A stretch of 64,000 nucleotides of DNA from Symbiodinium natans (lineage: Eukaryota; Sar; Dinophyceae; Suessiales; Symbiodiniaceae). The stretch lies in the NCBI GenBank assembly GCA_905221605.1, contig CAJNDS010001001.1, forward strand, positions 1,617,792 through 1,681,791. Reading direction: 5' to 3'. The translations under genes were made by a program, and so were the position numbers. Each line of letters begins with the position of its first letter. Positions within the stretch are counted from its first letter, which is position 1. The notes under the pieces are model-generated. The model was not told the origin of the DNA, searched no databases, and was given only the letters and a program-made list of their open reading frames with translations. Positions 46,667-57,339 of this stretch are shown here, piece after piece.

Positions 46667-49600
46667 GTATGACATGATCCGCGAAGGGGACCGTCTCCTC
46701 GTGGGCTTGTCTGGCGGCAAGGAAGCCCTTCTCTCAAGGGGTTCAGGGTTTAGGGTTTAGGGTTTAGGGTTTAGGGTTTAGGTTTAGGGTTTAGGGTTTA
46801 GGGTTTAGGGTTTAGGGTTTAGGGTTTAGGGTTTAGGGTTTAGGGTTTAGGGTTTAGGGTTCAGGGACCCCTAGAAGGGATCCTTAATCTTGTTCCACCT
46901 CTCGAACCCCCCTAAGGTCCCTTGTAAGGGCCCTCCTTTGGTCCCTTGATTCTTGCACTGCGGGGCAGCTCTCTACATGATTGCGCTCGGTTACTTCGGG
47001 TTTTTAGGGTTCAACTCTCAGGCTTTTGGGGGCCGTAAGGTGTTCTTTTTTGCCCACTTTGGCCCCTACACCAGGACAGCCTCACGATGCTCCACGTCTT
47101 GCTGGAGTTGCAGCGGCGCTCCCCTGTAAAGTTTTCAGTTGCAGCAGCAACTGCAGCTTGGATCAGGCACGAGATTGATGGAGAGTCTGCGACACTGTGC
47201 TGCGTGGTGTGCATGCCCGCCTTGGTTATTACTTTTCTAGTAACGTTAACCAGATGAATGTGCATGTTGCTGCCACCTGCTCTACTAAGGTAAACCCAGA
47301 AACTCCGGAGTTCTCTCCGCAGCCTCTCATCGTTACGTGTCCGCACTCGGACTGGAAGGAAAGTGCACCTTCAGTGTCACGACAGGGCTTGCCGTAATAC
47401 CTAAACTTAGGGTTGAGGGTTTAGGGTTTAGGGTTCAGGGTTTAGGGCTTAGGGTCCGTTAGAGCCTAAAGCCTGGATCCAAGGAATACATGGGCGCCCT
47501 TGGGGTCACCTACCACTTCCTGTCGAAGCCACTGATCGAGATGGCGAAGTGTCATCTGGACCCGAAGAAGCCTTCGATTTGCTACTGGGCGGGGTCTGGG
47601 GGGGTTTAGGAGGGGGGCGTCAAGTATCTTACTCATTCTTCGTCAAGAAACTAAGGAGTTCGGTACCTCACCCTAAACCCTAAACCCTAAACCCCTAAAC
47701 CCTAAAATATGCCCCGACCCCAGCCCTTGCCAGGACAAGATGGTCGCTTCTCTAAGTTCTGGTCACTTCTTAGGTGCCCGAGATAGGAGGGGCCACCCGA
47801 TAATGAGGACCCCAAGAGGGACCACATGCTAGAGAAGTGACCCTACGGGGGCTTCCGAAAAGAGGGGTACCTCATTGGGGTCCATATTCTAAAGGAATCC
47901 TGCTGTTTAGGGGTCTATTTTAGGGGGTCCCTTATTTTCCTAAAGCCCATATAGGGAGCCCTACTTGTGAGCTTCCCAACACAGAGCCGCTACGTTCTCG
48001 AGCTCTAAGGTTCCTTCTGTGCGCGGATGAAGCGTGGGATGTTGCTACTTGTCCGAAGGGTCTGGGTTTAGGGTTTAGGGTTTGGGGTTTGGGGTTTAGG
48101 GTTTAGGGTTTGGGGTTTAGGGTTTAGGGTTTAGGGTTTAGGGTTTAGGGTAAGGTTTAGGGTTTAGGGTTTAGGGTTTAGTTTGTAGCGTTGAGGGTTT
48201 AAGGTTTAGGGTTGCTGGTTGACGGCTAGCAAAGCCTGGCTCACAAAGAGCCCGTTAGGGTTTAGGCTGTAGGGCTTGGGACTTAGGGTTTAGGGTTTAG
48301 GGTTTAGGGTTTAGGGCGTCTTAAACACTCAAGGGCTTCCCCAGACCAGGTACACTTGCATGCGCGAGAACGGCTACAATGCTTCTTGGCCTCTTTTGGC
48401 AGGCCAGTCCGGAGCAGCCCATACCCTAAACCCTAAACCCTAAACCCTAAGCCCTAAACCCTAAACCCAAACCCTAAAACCTAAGACCCAAGCCCCTAAA
48501 CCCTAGGACCTCAACCCTAGATGTCTTGTAGTCTCCCAAATTTTGGCGGGCTTTGGTAGGGAAGGGTTCCCAGTGCAAACGTTGAAGGTTTCTGGCCCTC
48601 TTACGGGTTTCCCTACTACCCCCCCTCTATACCCCGGAAGGGGGGGGGGGGAGGGTAGTATCGAGGGGGTAGTAGGGAACCCATGACCCTCTGGCCAGAA
48701 GAAACCCCCAGAAATGAATTACCCAAGGTTTCCAATTTTTCGTAGAAGTTGGCCGAAATTTGCCAGAGCGCACAATAGACTGTAACCCCTAAACCCTAAA
48801 CCCTAAACCTGTAAGCGCTGTCAACGCGAACGAGGGGCAAATCTGGGGTGATGACCCACTCAGGTCCTTTGCCTGGGCCAGTGCCTCGGCTGCCCAATGG
48901 GCTTTGTTTGGGTTTATCGTTTTGGGTTTCTAAGGGTTTTCAAGGGCTTTGGGGTGTTTAGGGTTGTTGAGGGTTATTGAGGGTGTTTTGGTGTTTTCGG
49001 GTTCTTGAGGGTTTTAAGGTTTGGGGTTTTGGGGTTTCAAGGTTTTTGAGGGTTTGAGGGTCTAGGGCTTTTGAGGGCTTTAGGGTTTGGGGTTTTGGGG
49101 GTTTGGTAAGGGTTCGGGGTTCAAAGCTTTAGGGATTCTAGGGTAGGCCATGCGCACGAGCCTCCTCTGACAGGCACCTGGATGACTTTGCCGAGTCGTT
49201 CTTGATGTCGGCGTTCCGCAACGGCTCCCTGAGGACCATGAAGGCGGCCCCCCCCAGGGTTTAGGGCCGGTAGCCTTGTAGGCGTATCAGGGTTTAGGGC
49301 CGGTAGCCTTCCAGGTGTCTTAGGGTTTAGGGTTTCGAAAATTCGGTGGAGAGTGGAGTCGTAGCGGAGGAGAATAGTGGGATCCTTTCCCCTAAACCCG
49401 AAACCCTAAACCCTAAACCCTAAACAGCTGAACCCAGCGCTGAAGGCAAACTATGCCGTCGCGGCGAAGGATCTCCGCGTGTGTCGGCCCTTGGTTCACG
49501 TGCGCGAGAAGACGCTGGCGCAGTTCGCAAAGGAGAACAGGCATGGCAGGGTTCGGGGTTCAGGGCCCTTGGCTCTGCTCTAAAACCGAAGCCGATATAA

Positions 49601-50190
49601 GCCCTAAACCTTTGTCCTAAACCCTAAACCCTAAACCCTAAACCCTAAACCCCAAACCCTAAACCCTAAACCCTAAACCCTAAACCCTCAACCCTAAACC
49701 CTCAACCCTAAACCTACATGTGACTGGCTGAAGTCCGAGAAGAGGCTGCCAGTCATCGCAGACAACTGCCCAGCCTGCTTTGCGGCGCCGAAGGAGCGTC
49801 ACCGCCGAGAGCTGAGGAGAAGGGGCTTAGGATTTAGGGTTTAGGGTTTAGGGATTAGGGTTCAGGGTCTAGGGTTTAGGGTTCAGGGTCTAGGGTTTAG
49901 GGTTTAGGGTTTAGGGTAGCTCTGGCAGGATGATGGCTTGGGATGTTCCCCCTTATACTAACAGCCCCTGGTAGGGATTCTACTGGGGGGACCTCTGTAA
50001 TCCTTCTTACGGACTGTTAGTACAAGGGGGAACATCCCAATCTTTGGGGGCAAAATGCAGCAGACACCCCTGTGGTGCCCTGGGTGTGTGAGACGAGCCG
50101 AGGCATCAAGTTGATGCTGTCGCAGCAGGAGTTCGAGCACCCTGACCTCTTTTGGTCCCTCAGCTCTTGCATGAAGCCGCTGATGTCAAT
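46667..50190 (+). CDS. TtcA-like PP-loop ATPase (tRNA thiolation)
   Basis: Enzymes of this family adenylate and thiolate a tRNA base using ATP and a PP-loop. Exons: 46667-46721, 47075-47152, 47290-47331, 47484-47580, 48010-48043, 48350-48406, 49174-49243, 49446-49540, 49745-49806, 50103-~50190. Joined in phase they give RYDMIREGDRLLVGLSGGK|DSLTMLHVLLELQ (PP-loop SGGKDS split by an intron), NPETPEFSPQPLI, EYMGALGVTYHFLSKPLIEM, the C-x2-C motif CSFCARMKRG, LLAGQHLDDFAESFLMSAFR, LVHVREKTLAQFAKENR, NCPACFAAPKERHRIKLML and SLSSCMKPLM. Intron starts are GA, GC, GT, GC, GC, GT, GC, GC and GA. The N-terminal exon(s) and the C-terminus are not found with certainty. It may supply sulfur-modified tRNA in a pathway that also uses desulfurases, but a link to the upstream desulfurase-like gene is only inference. 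Confidence 0.87.
46740..46865. repeat. TTTAGGG array
   Basis: About 18 units, beginning 19 bp after the GA splice donor of the first TtcA-like exon. Confidence 0.97.
47400..47710. repeat. Short arrays on both sides of the 47484-47580 exon
   Basis: TTTAGGG-type units at 47408-47450 and CCCTAAA units at 47670-47706. Confidence 0.85.
48064..48520. repeat. Telomere-like arrays around the 48350-48406 exon
   Basis: TTTAGGG/TTTGGGG at 48064-48215 and 48282-48318 before the exon; CCCTAAA at 48420-48520 after it. Confidence 0.95.
48595..48715. mobile_element. Foldback element with GTAGTAGGGAA arms
   Basis: ACGGGTTTCCCTACTACCCC on the left and GGGGGTAGTAGGGAACCC on the right are complementary, separated by C- and G-rich runs. 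Single copy in the window. Confidence 0.55.
48940..49140. repeat. Degenerate TTTGGGG/TTGAGGG tract
   Basis: Loose G/T-rich words (GGTTTTGGGG, GTTTGAGGG, GTTGAGGG) in a TtcA-gene intron. Confidence 0.7.
49257..49425. repeat. Inverted arrays within one intron, with a 39-bp duplication
   Basis: TTTAGGG words at 49257-49335 include two units of AGGGCCGGTAGCCTT (39-bp period); CCCTAAA words follow at 49391-49425, in the intron 49244-49445. Confidence 0.85.
49600..49920. repeat. Telomere-like arrays around the 49745-49806 exon
   Basis: CCCTAAA at 49615-49715 before and TTTAGGG-type at 49828-49920 after the exon encoding LPVIADNCPACF. Confidence 0.95.
49938..50040. mobile_element. Family A inverted-repeat element (A4)
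   Basis: 103 bp, opening TTGGGATGTTCCCCCTTATA and closing CAAGGGGGAACATCCCAA; the outer 17 bases are perfectly complementary. Ends 62 bp before the last recognised TtcA-like exon. Confidence 0.88.
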
Positions 50191-50299
50191 CACGCAGACG
50201 GAGAAAAACATGGCAGCTCGGCTCGATACGAAGGGGCCTTAAGAATTCGAATGTGGTTTCGGGGGGGCGTATAAACAGAAGGGATCAGGGAATAATACC

Positions 50300-50362
50300 C
50301 TAAACCCTAAACCCTGAACCCTAAACCCTAAACCCTAAACCCTAAACCCTAAACCCTAAACC
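50300..50362. repeat. CCCTAAA array
   Basis: About nine units. Confidence 0.95.
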
Positions 50363-50684
50363 GACCCCTGCATTTATGGCAGCTGTGGATGTCCAGCGTT
50401 GCTTTCTGAATATCCAAAACCGTAAACCCTTCAAAAGCCCTGAACCCCAAAGCCTAGGGGTATTGATAGAACAGAGCTCTAGGGTTATGTAGAAGATGAC
50501 ACGGAGAGTTTGTCTGCCAAGCCCTAGGCCCTAAACCCTAAACTCCGAAACCCTAAACCCTTATTGTTTCTCCCCACAGCTCTGCAGGACTGGTGGCGGC
50601 AAGTGCTGGGCGCAGAGGAGGCAGGGGTTGGTGCCATTCGGTGCAGTGCAATGCCAGCTTATGCGTGTGGTTTAAGGTTTACTG

Positions 50685-50758
50685 CGGGGTGGGGGGTGGG
50701 GGGCGTGCGTGGGGTGGGGGAGGTTGGGTGGGCGGTGGGGGTGGGTGGGGGTGGGGGT

Positions 50759-50799
<41 letters not shown>

Positions 50800-50800
50800 G
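50685..50800. repeat. Poly-G tract
   Basis: G-rich stretch ending in about 40 uninterrupted G. The glycine/proline frames over it are not genes. Confidence 0.93.
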
Positions 50801-51377
50801 AGCTGGTGCTTGATTGGGTGTGTTGCGGTGCCTCCCCTTTCCTCGCAAAAACATGGAAGGTAGTTGCAACTATACAGATATCTTTGCATCACAGCATGGT
50901 ACTATGACAACATGCCCATATGAAATGCTTATGTTCTTGTGCATATAACTGTACCTCCGAGCTTTTGTTTCCTGAGGGTTTGACATACAACGCAAGCGAA
51001 CATCAACAAGAATCCCATTCTTCTAGTAATTCTTCTAGTACAGGTAGTAGGGGAGTGTATTGAGCCCTCACCCCCACACCTGAAGCATTTTGCAAAGGGG
51101 TTGAGTCCCGTACATGCAGGAAAAAGAATGCACGCACAAGCACATGCACACATACACACATACACAAATATGTGAGCACATACACTCTGTAGACGTATGT
51201 ATATGAGCATACGAGTAGTTCTCTAAATTGGGGTCCCATTTGGGGGGGGTCCTTCTTTTACGGGTGCCGGTACTATGTACAGGACCCCCAAAAAGGCCAT
51301 GATTCAGAGAGCTACCCTAAGGGTTCGTAGCTATAGGGTCCCAGCGTATGTATCCTCTTTCAAAAGCCCCAGGGGCA

Positions 51378-52080
51378 GGGTTTAGGGGTTTAGGGGTTTA
51401 GGGGTTTAGGGGTTTGGGGGTTTAGGGTTCAGGGTTTAGGGTTTAGGGTTTTGCGTTTAGGGCCATAGTGCGCATGCTCCAGGAGGATGAGGAGGCAGCT
51501 CCAGTTGATGAGGCGAAGTCCCGCGCGAGCGAAGGAGCACAGGCATCCAGCTGACAAAGGGTTTAGGGGTTTAAGGGTTTAGGGGTTTAGGGGTTTAGGG
51601 TTTAGCGTCTAGGGTTTAGGATGTAGGGTTTAGGGTGTAGGGTTTAGTTTGAGGGTTTAGGGGTTTAGGGGTTTAGGGGTTTAGGGGTTTAAGGGTTTAG
51701 GGGTTTAGGGGTTTAGGGTTTAGGGTCTAGGGTTTAGGGTGTAGGGTTTAGTTTGGGGGTTTAGGGGTTTAGGGGTTTAGGGGTTTAGGGGTTTAGGGGT
51801 TTAGGGGTTTAGGGGGGTTTAGGGGTTTAGGGGTTTAGGGGTTTAGGGGTTTAGGGGTTTAGGGGTTCAGGGGTTTAGGGGTTTAGGGGTTTAGGGGTTT
51901 AGGGGTTTAGGGGTTTAGGGGTTTTTCGGGGTTCAGGGGTTTTTCGGGGCTTGGGGGTTTAGGGGTTTGGGGGTTTGGGGGTTTGGGGGTTTAGGGGTCA
52001 GGAGAAAGGGTTCAGGGGCTTGGAGGTTTAGGGGTTTTGGGGTTTAGGGGCTTTGGGGTGTAGGGGGCTTTGGGGTTCAG
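51378..52080. repeat. Octamer telomere-like array (TTTAGGGG)
   Basis: Long array at about 51560-52075 made mostly of the 8-bp unit TTTAGGGG, with a 100-bp higher-order duplication (TTTAGGGTCTAGGG-containing block near 51610 and 51725), and a shorter one at 51378-51420 on the other side of the 51461 exon. Confidence 0.95.
51461..51554 (+). CDS. Possible C-terminal exon
   Basis: After an AG that ends a TTTAGGG-type array, the frame reads AIVRMLQEDEEAAPVDEAKS and RASEGAQASS, then TGA. This acidic, Ala-rich tail could be the end of the TtcA-like protein. The link is unproven. Confidence 0.4.
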
Positions 52081-52292
52081 GGTTGGTTTCGGGGGGTTGG
52101 GACCTATGAACCATGGGGCATGCGCCCACCCGCTGCTCCTCTGTGCGCAAGCTCCCAGCATGAATTTAGGGTTTAGAGTTTAGGATTTAGGGTTTAGGGT
52201 TTAGGGTTTAGGGTTCAGGGTTTAGGGTTTAGGGTTTAGGGAATTGAGGCCCTTGTTCGAAGGTGCCCCAAACGGGACCCCCGACGAGGCAC

Positions 52293-52404
52293 ACTTGCAG
52301 GTTCATGGGCACTTCTTACCCCCAGTATAAGTCTACTTATATCCTACTTAAGGGGCTTCTAAGTACAGTCATAATTGGGTTGTAAGTACCTTGAACCTCC
52401 AAGT
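52293..52404. mobile_element. Family B inverted-repeat element (B5)
   Basis: Opens ACTTGCAGGTTCATGGGCAC and closes AAGTACCTTGAACCTCCAAG; 112 bp. Confidence 0.82.
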
Positions 52405-52634
52405 AGGCACAGTAGAAGATAGTCGGCCTGGCAGGAAGCCTGCCTCGCCTCTTCAATGCCACATATGCCACCGAGAGCAGATCAGGCACATGCTTCATTT
52501 GCAGTGAGGGTTTAGGGTTTAGTGTTTTTGGTTCAGGGTTTTGGATGTAGGGTTTAGGGTTTAATTTAGGGTTTCGGGCTGGCCTGTCTCCAGCACTCTA
52601 GCCGCACTCCGGACTTTCTGCTGACCCGTTGCAG

Positions 52635-53202
52635 GAACTGCGCCCAGCGAAGCTGGCAGCGCTCGCTTGCTCGTCCGCGCTTGCGGGAGCGCTAGTGACG
52701 TGGCTGCTCATGACCCGGCCAAAGAGGTGAGCCGTCACGAAAACAGCTTGTGCTTCTGGCCGGGCGCATGCCCAGGAGATTTTGGTTCTGGTAGCTGGGA
52801 GCAAGACTCGTGATCTTTACTTCTGCCGTGGAGACCTTTGGATCAAGGTGTTTCTGAAGGCTCAGTGTATGTAGAGCATAGACGCTCTCTGAATTTTTTT
52901 CACAAATCGGGATCCTTGCGCCGTGATGGCGTCCAGCAAGGGCGACGCTCACGAGCACAGACTCCGTGTGTTCATGGTGACTTGCACCAACGGAGCATCC
53001 CTTTCGCTTTAGGTTTCCCTATGCGATTGCTTTGCACACGTGTGTGTTTGCGTCTGGCCCTCTTCAGGCAGCCGTTGAAGAGAATCCGAAGGAGTTCAGC
53101 AGCTTCATTGATCAAACGAGGGCCGCAGCTGATCGTGAAGACCGTCTGGATGGCGTACTCGTGCAATCCAGCACCAGCAACAGGTCGCTGGACATGACGT
53201 AA
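52635..53202 (+). CDS. Possible small membrane protein (two exons)
   Basis: Weak model. After acceptor GTTGCAG, a frame reads ELRPAKLAALACSSALAGAL and VTWLLMTRPK, a short transmembrane-like helix, ending at a consensus-like donor AAAGAG|GTGAGC (52726). A downstream segment from about 53070 reads AAVEENPKEFSSFIDQTRAA and ends RSLDMT, TAA (53200-53202). The two do not join in phase by my reading, so a further exon is missing or one frame is wrong. Family unknown. Confidence 0.35.
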
Positions 53203-53817
53203 CAACCTTAAGCCCTGAACCTGAAGTCTAAGTCTCAAAAGCCACAGCGCACATACACACCCTGGCAGGTCCGTGGCCACGAACCAAAGTGCCGCAACAA
53301 TGGAGCGTCGAAGGAGGTACATCGTCCAGCTGTGACAGCTCCCCTGGCTATTGCAATGTCGGGTGGGCTGAGTTCCGTGCAGTAGGCATGACACATGGAT
53401 ATTTCCCCAAATAAGGTCCCCTACAGTAGGCCCAGTACTGTCAGCCCAATGCTATCACCCTTGTTCTAGGCACCGGCCCATAAAGGGCGCCCCTATTGCC
53501 GGAAACTCCCTACATACTTCCGAGCAACCTCGACTGGGGGGAGTTGCGGGGGTGCGTTGCTGCAAAATGTGGCGCCGGACCACAGCACCTGACTTCCCCT
53601 TGACTGTGCAAAAGCAGAGCTCCACGAACACGAAGTCCATGGGTGTTGAATCCCAGGATTTCAGCAAGTTGCGAGGGGCGACCTGAACACGAAAGGTTTG
53701 TTGCAGGTTTGCCCTTTAAAAGGGGGGGGGGGGGGGATGTTCCAAGAGCTTCGATCCGTATGCACGCGAAGAAGCTTGATTCCCTTCTGAGTCTGCCATC
53801 GGCTTGGTGAAACCCAA
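53203..53817. other. No gene recognised
   Basis: Unique sequence with a G run near 53720; nothing assigned. Confidence 0.4.
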
Positions 53818-53872
53818 GTTTAGGGTTTAGGGTTTAGGGTTTAGGGTTTAGGGTTTAGGGTTTAGGGTTTGG
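53818..53872. repeat. TTTAGGG array
   Basis: About eight units, followed by a family B element. Confidence 0.95.
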
Positions 53873-53898
53873 CAACCTTTGTCGCTTGTAAGAGGACC

Positions 53899-53980
53899 TA
53901 CTTGGAGGTTCAAAGGTACTTAGAACCCCAATGCTAAACTGCAGACCTACAATTCGGGTTTTCGGTACCCAGGAACCTCC
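53899..53980. mobile_element. Family B element (B10), short
   Basis: Opens CTACTTGGAGGTTCAAAGGT and closes CGGTACCCAGGAACCTCC; 82 bp, so interior-deleted relative to B2/B4. Confidence 0.6.
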
Positions 53981-54539
53981 TGAAGGCTCCTAATGTAGTT
54001 CCTTATTGGGTTAGTTATAGGCTAGAGGGGATTCCAGTGTGACTAACCCGGCGCCTTGAGGTAAACATGAAGAGCACTTGAGTAACCCTAAGGTTAGGGG
54101 TCATATACCTATGCCACGATAATCAAACCAAAAAGGGCACCCTGTTTGATTCCTGCTTACTCCTGGGTTCCAGGAAGAGCACTTGAGAACAGGCCCCCCC
54201 TTCGAATGTGATTGTAGCTGCTCAGTTCTCACAGAAAAAGCAAGCCAGCGGCTTGCCAAAAAGCCCCTTAAACCGTGACCCCTGAGCCCTAAACCCTAGA
54301 AACCCTAAACCCTGAACAGTGAAGCCTGCGTTTCTTGGGAGTTAGGGCCTGGGGACGCATGACAAAATTTTTTCTCACAAATTGGGAAGCGTTGGGCAGT
54401 GCCTGCCTGGCAATTTGCAGATAGAAGCCCTCTGAAGCAGTGATGGGTAGTGTCGTGCAGTTCTCTAGGTTATGTTGCTTTTGGGTGCCCTTTCTCAACC
54501 CCCAGCCCTAGAATATGAGCCCCGTATCCTATTAGGAAT

Positions 54540-54620
54540 CCCTCCACCCCAAACCCGAAAACCCTAAACCCTAAACCCTACACCCTAAACCCTAAACCCT
54601 CAACCCTAAACCCTAAACCC
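54540..54620. repeat. CCCTAAA array
   Basis: About eleven units with variants (CCCGAAA, CCCTACA, CCCTCAA). Confidence 0.9.
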
Positions 54621-54725
54621 AAGAGGAGAAGTATTTCGGGATACCGGCCCTGTGCGGACAACTGCCCCGCGCTTCCCCCGTTGGCTCTGTGCTGCTGGCT
54701 TCTGGCTACTGCAGCTCGAAAGGGA

Positions 54726-54875
54726 GTATATATATATATGTATACATATATACATATATATATATATGTATATAGGTAATCTGTATATATATATATATGT
54801 ATATAGGTCAACAATCTCTGTATATATATATACACACGTATATACACACATACATATACATATACATATACCTCT
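54726..54875. repeat. TA/TATG microsatellite
   Basis: TATATATGTATA words with a roughly 36-bp higher-order repeat (…TATGTATATAGGT… twice). Confidence 0.93.
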
Positions 54876-54981
54876 AATTTAAATATGTTATCGACTTTAT
54901 GTATGGTATCGCATACATGCATGTATATATATGTAAGATAATATAAAGATAAGATATGCATGAAGATGTTTCCTAGGGGGG

Positions 54982-55107
54982 GATTTGGATATGTTTGCTC
55001 GAAGCCAAGCGGGGCAGGCTTTTGACAGGGTTCCTTCGGCTCTGCAGATCGAAGTTCCTGTGATGACTGTGTGGCGCATCCTCGCCGAGCTCCGGGCAGT
55101 TGACAGG
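54982..55107 (+). CDS. Possible exon of unknown protein
   Basis: The frame reads DLDMFARSQAGQAFDRVPSA then LQIEVPVMTVWRILAELRAV, directly before a TTTAGGG array. It has coding-like composition but no family recognised. Confidence 0.3.
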
Positions 55108-55284
55108 TGTTTAGGGTTTAGGGTTTAGGGTTTAGGGTTTAGGATCTTATGTAAGGTCCCAGAGAGACTGGGGGGGATGTGAAATGCCTCCGCTTTCAAT
55201 TTTTCTGGAAGGCCGCCGCTCGCTCGACTTACTGAATCTAAGCCTCAGGCGAGAGGGAAGAAGCAGAACGACTTTGGGGGTGTT

Positions 55285-55372
55285 CTAAACAAGTCACCGT
55301 TTTCACATTTCTTGCCCACTTTAAACAAGCCACCGTGTTCAGATGTCTTGCTGACTTTAGAACCACCCCGAC
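55285..55372. repeat. Two-unit 38-bp tandem repeat
   Basis: CTAAACAAGTCACCGTTTTC and TTAAACAAGCCACCGTGTTC start the two units. Confidence 0.65.
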
Positions 55373-55877
55373 TTGACGATGGTCCAGCCTGGAAGAAAGG
55401 AAGAAACCTGGGTCATGGGGGGCTCTAGCCGGAGGCGAGCATCCCCAATTTTTATGGCGACTCTGAGCATCATCTCAGATCCGCCTCAAATCAAGAGGGA
55501 GTTGGTCAGGAATTATGGGCGGCCCTGGCCTCGACTATGGACATGTGTTACATGTTCCTCACAACTTCGGGTGCCAACGTGCCATGAAGGAGACCCATAA
55601 TTCAAGGTTGACTCAATTTCAACTGTCAACTCAGTATCTTGCTAGGTAGGCCCTTGGGACAGTTTTAGAAAAATATTTACCCTTATTGGGTTTACCTAAA
55701 GCCCAAACCCTAAACCCTAAACCCTAAACCCTAAACCTGAATATTTTTCAGAGGGCTTTAAGGGCCATCCTAGCATAAACACGCCCGCAGACTTTGCCCT
55801 TGCCACGTCGCATGGTCGAGAGAGTGCGGATGCCATCCGGCGGGGAGGATGCCCACGGTATGCCACCTTCTTTGGCG

Positions 55878-56270
55878 GTTTAGGGCTTAGGGTTTAGGGG
55901 TTTAGGGTTTAGGGTTTGGGGTTTAGGGTTTAGGGTTTGGGGTTTATGTTTAGGGTTTAGGGTTTGGGGTTTAGGGTTTAGGGTTCAGGGTTCAGGGTTT
56001 AGAACCGTGCCTGTTGAGTATGTGCAGGGTTGATCTAGACCATGTGCTGCTAGTGGTATCTTAATCCGTAATCCCCAAACCCTGGGAGCTTAGGGCCCTA
56101 AACCCTAAACCCTAAACCCTAAGCCCTAAGCCCTAAACCCCAAACCCTAAACCCTAAATCCTAAACCCTGAACCCTAAACCCTAAACCCTCAACCCTCAA
56201 CCCCAAACCCTACACCCTAAACCCCAAACCGAAACCCTAAACCCCAAACCCTAAACCCTAAACCCCCGAA
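55878..56270. repeat. Inverted telomere-like arrays
   Basis: TTTAGGG/TTTGGGG at 55878-56005 and CCCTAAA/CCCCAAA at 56096-56270, about 90 bp apart. Confidence 0.95.
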
Positions 56271-56362
56271 GCACCACTGGAGTCTCGCATCTCCCTGCCG
56301 CCACTGTACGGCAGTGGCCGCACTGGCACGATGAGCCAAGGGAGTTTCCGACGGTTAAGGGT
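56271..56362 (+). CDS. Possible exon of unknown protein
   Basis: The frame reads EAPLESRISLPPLYGSGRTG then TMSQGSFRRL, tightly bracketed by a CCCTAAA array and a TTTAGGG array, as known exons are in the two genes upstream. Confidence 0.35.
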
Positions 56363-56364
56363 AC

Positions 56365-56475
56365 GTAGGGTTTAGGGTTTAGGGTTTAGGGTTTAGGGTT
56401 TAGGGTTTAGGGTTTAGGGTTTAGGGTTTAGGGTTTAGGGTTTAGGGTTTAGGGTTTAGGGTTTAGGGTTTAGGG
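56365..56475. repeat. TTTAGGG array
   Basis: About 16 perfect units. Confidence 0.97.
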
Positions 56476-56929
56476 CTTTTCACTGAGAACTCTGCTCTAC
56501 TTCGGGGGGTAGAAGCGTCGGAAGCTCCCAATAACTGCCAGCCTCAGCGGCTTCCGAAGGTGGCGCTCTTAGGATTTAGGAGTGCAGATGTGGTGTCAGC
56601 TTGCACTTGCTGGTTCTGAGTAGGGGTTAGGGTTTAGGGTTTAGGGTTTAGGGTTCATGGAAGGAGGGTATCTTGTATATCCCCCTAAACCCTAAACCCT
56701 CAACCCTAAACCGTAAACTGATAGCCCTGCTTGTACCCCTGAACCTTCAAGTAGGAGCAGACAGGAAGCACCCTTCTGTTGTGTCTTTGGGCCTCATGAA
56801 TCAGGGAACCTATCCCCAGAAATGGACTGGGAAGAAACCCGCAGGACCCATGATTGAGGTGTTTGCAATGGGTTCATAGCAAGGAACCCCTCAACATGTT
56901 CGGAATCTTCCCATACATAAGCAACATTA

Positions 56930-57015
56930 ACCCTCAACCCTCAACCCTCAACCCTCAAACCTAAACCCTAAACCCTAAACCCTAAACCCTAAACCCTAAA
57001 CCCTAAACCCTAAAC
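56930..57015. repeat. CCCTAAA/CCCTCAA array
   Basis: About twelve units. Confidence 0.95.
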
Positions 57016-57063
57016 GTGCATGGTGGAGGGAGCCTCGTTCCCGACGTCCCTACGAGGTACCGG

Positions 57064-57260
57064 TACTTGGAGGTTCATGGTACTGAGTAACTAGTTAAAC
57101 TGTACTTATAGCCCACTTATAAGCCCCTTAAGTGCCCTAATATGGTTATAAGTACAGTTATATTTAGAACCCTAAGCCCTAAACCCTAAACCCTAATATG
57201 GTTATAAGTACAGTTATAAGTACAGGTATGTTTAGTTACTAAGTACCATGAACCTTCAGG
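57064..57260. mobile_element. Family B element (B4) with a nested array
   Basis: Opens TACTTGGAGGTTCATGGTAC and closes AAGTACCATGAACCTTCAGG. A short CCCTAAA stretch (57170-57195) lies inside, and the sequence CTAATATGGTTATAAGTACA occurs on both sides of it, making the copy 197 bp instead of about 130. Confidence 0.8.
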
Positions 57261-57339
57261 TGGCAGGCACATCGCATGAGCACAGGACACGTGTCAAGGC
57301 TTGGAGCCTCTTGACGCTGTCTGCATCTGCAAAAAAGGG

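Noticed and set aside
50564-50907. Glycine- or proline-rich frames over the poly-G run
   Set aside because: Same artefact of homopolymer sequence.
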